Source of the DNA: Ignavibacteria bacterium
Lineage (GTDB): Bacteria; Bacteroidota; Ignavibacteria; Palsa-1295
Length of the DNA stretch: 34,071 bases
Direction of reading: 5' to 3'
NCBI GenBank assembly: GCA_013287605.1
Contig: JABDDM010000021.1
Span: forward strand, 1 to 34,071
Made by a program: the position numbers and the translations under genes. The notes beneath the pieces were generated by a model, which was not told where the DNA came from, did not search any database, and worked only from the letters and a program-made list of their open reading frames with translations. Position 1 is the first letter of the stretch, and every line of letters starts with the position of its first letter. This document shows, one piece after another, positions 33,579 to 34,071 of the stretch.

Positions 33579-34071
33579 TTAGTGGCTCACGATCATTTCT
33601 TTTGTCGTGACCGCACCATCGATCACAAGCTCGTAGAAATAGGCCCCATTCGTGAGCGTGGTAACGTCGAGCATGATCATCTGTCGACCGGCGTTGAAGG
33701 AGCGCTGTGGGATTTCCTTAACGACTACACCTTTCTCATCGACCACCCGTACGGAAACCTGCGATGGCTTCGTGAGCGTGAAGGGGATATGCGTCATTCG
33801 CATCGCCGGATTTGGGGAATTCTGCTCGACCGTGGGAGTCGACGGAGTAGGTGTATTGACACCTTGAGTATTCACGTCGAGGGTACCCGTCATCCCAAAA
33901 GAGGTGCCATGGATGTTGCATTGATAGGCATAGTGTCCAGCGACTTTGATAACGTAATCATACGTCTGCGTCGCATCGGTCGGGCCGGAAATGTCATTGG
34001 CTCCACTACGGACAGCCAGAGCATGAGGTGTTCCTTGGGCGCGATATGTCGAACTCGAAGACATTCTCGGA
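33579..34071 (-). CDS. Cupredoxin-domain protein with T9SS sorting domain (5' partial)
   Basis: The frame stays open to the window edge, so the N-terminus, probably a signal peptide, lies outside; an internal Met at 34064 is unlikely to be the start. Numbering from that Met, a type 1 copper site is visible: His14 (GTPHALAV), Cys49, His52 and Met58 in YQCNIHGTSFGM, near the end of a plastocyanin-like fold (VAGHYAYQC, TGTLDV). The His-Met spacing is one residue longer than in plastocyanin. A Thr/Pro linker leads to a type A sorting domain (SPNPAMRMTHIPFTL, VRVVDEKGVVVKEIP, LTNGAYFYELVIDG, TKEMIVSH). It is probably a surface-exposed copper electron carrier delivered by T9SS. Confidence 0.85.
   Translation of the reverse strand, partial: PRMSSSSTYRAQGTPHALAVRSGANDISGPTDATQTYDYVIKVAGHYAYQCNIHGTSFGMTGTLDVNTQGVNTPTPSTPTVEQNSPNPAMRMTHIPFTLTKPSQVSVRVVDEKGVVVKEIPQRSFNAGRQMIMLDVTTLTNGAYFYELVIDGAVTTKEMIVSH

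Noticed and set aside
1-34071. CRISPR arrays, tRNA, rRNA, transposases
   Set aside because: I looked for regularly spaced repeats, cloverleaf-like intergenic stretches and transposase/integrase domains and found none.

Overview
The window looks like the chromosome of a Gram-negative bacterium of the Bacteroidota/Chlorobiota (FCB) superphylum, most like the Kapabacteria/Ignavibacteria side. Pointers are a PorU-like C25 peptidase next to a PorV-like barrel protein (type IX secretion, T9SS), at least four other proteins ending in T9SS-type sorting domains, a SecA with the long insert seen in Bacteroidota, Sec signal peptides ending ..AQ, and mostly weak Shine-Dalgarno sequences. The placement is inferred from gene content only; no rRNA or tRNA gene was seen.

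Positions 1-9791 (minus strand) hold secretion genes: secA, then porU, porV and the start of a lipoprotein gene, the last three tightly packed with an ATGA overlap. Positions 9792-13052 are unusual. A copy of the extreme 3' end of ppx, with its own terminator, lies upstream of secA, and a near-identical 42-bp segment lies inside the intact ppx. Between them is a block of about 3 kb with an orphan lipoprotein (plus) and a large secreted T9SS cargo gene (minus) cut in two by one in-frame TAG. It has the layout of a small element inserted into the 3' end of ppx.

Positions 12956-20127 (minus) are a compact housekeeping run: phoH, cdaA (c-di-AMP synthase), pcm, miaA, folB, folK, a deoxynucleoside kinase, a small membrane protein and ppx/gppA, several with start/stop overlaps. 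Upstream on the same strand are a coiled-coil lipoprotein plus LysM protein pair, a T9SS cargo protein and a VOC-fold protein.

Positions 23439-29512 (plus) are the most interesting part. They form an apparent seven-gene run: a Fur-family regulator, an FTR1-type iron permease, a TolB/PD40 beta-propeller, a beta-barrel porin-like protein, a secreted FMN-binding-domain protein, a four-helix membrane protein with histidines near its first two helices, and a Tat-exported ApbE flavin transferase. Three junctions are translationally coupled, and a palindrome of Fur-box architecture precedes the first gene. I read it as an iron-controlled envelope system in which FTR1 iron uptake is paired with extracytoplasmic flavin redox chemistry. 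The window ends with a secreted coiled-coil protein, an 877-residue Asp-box propeller/Ig-repeat T9SS cargo protein, an unknown ORF, and a 5'-truncated cupredoxin with a T9SS sorting domain.
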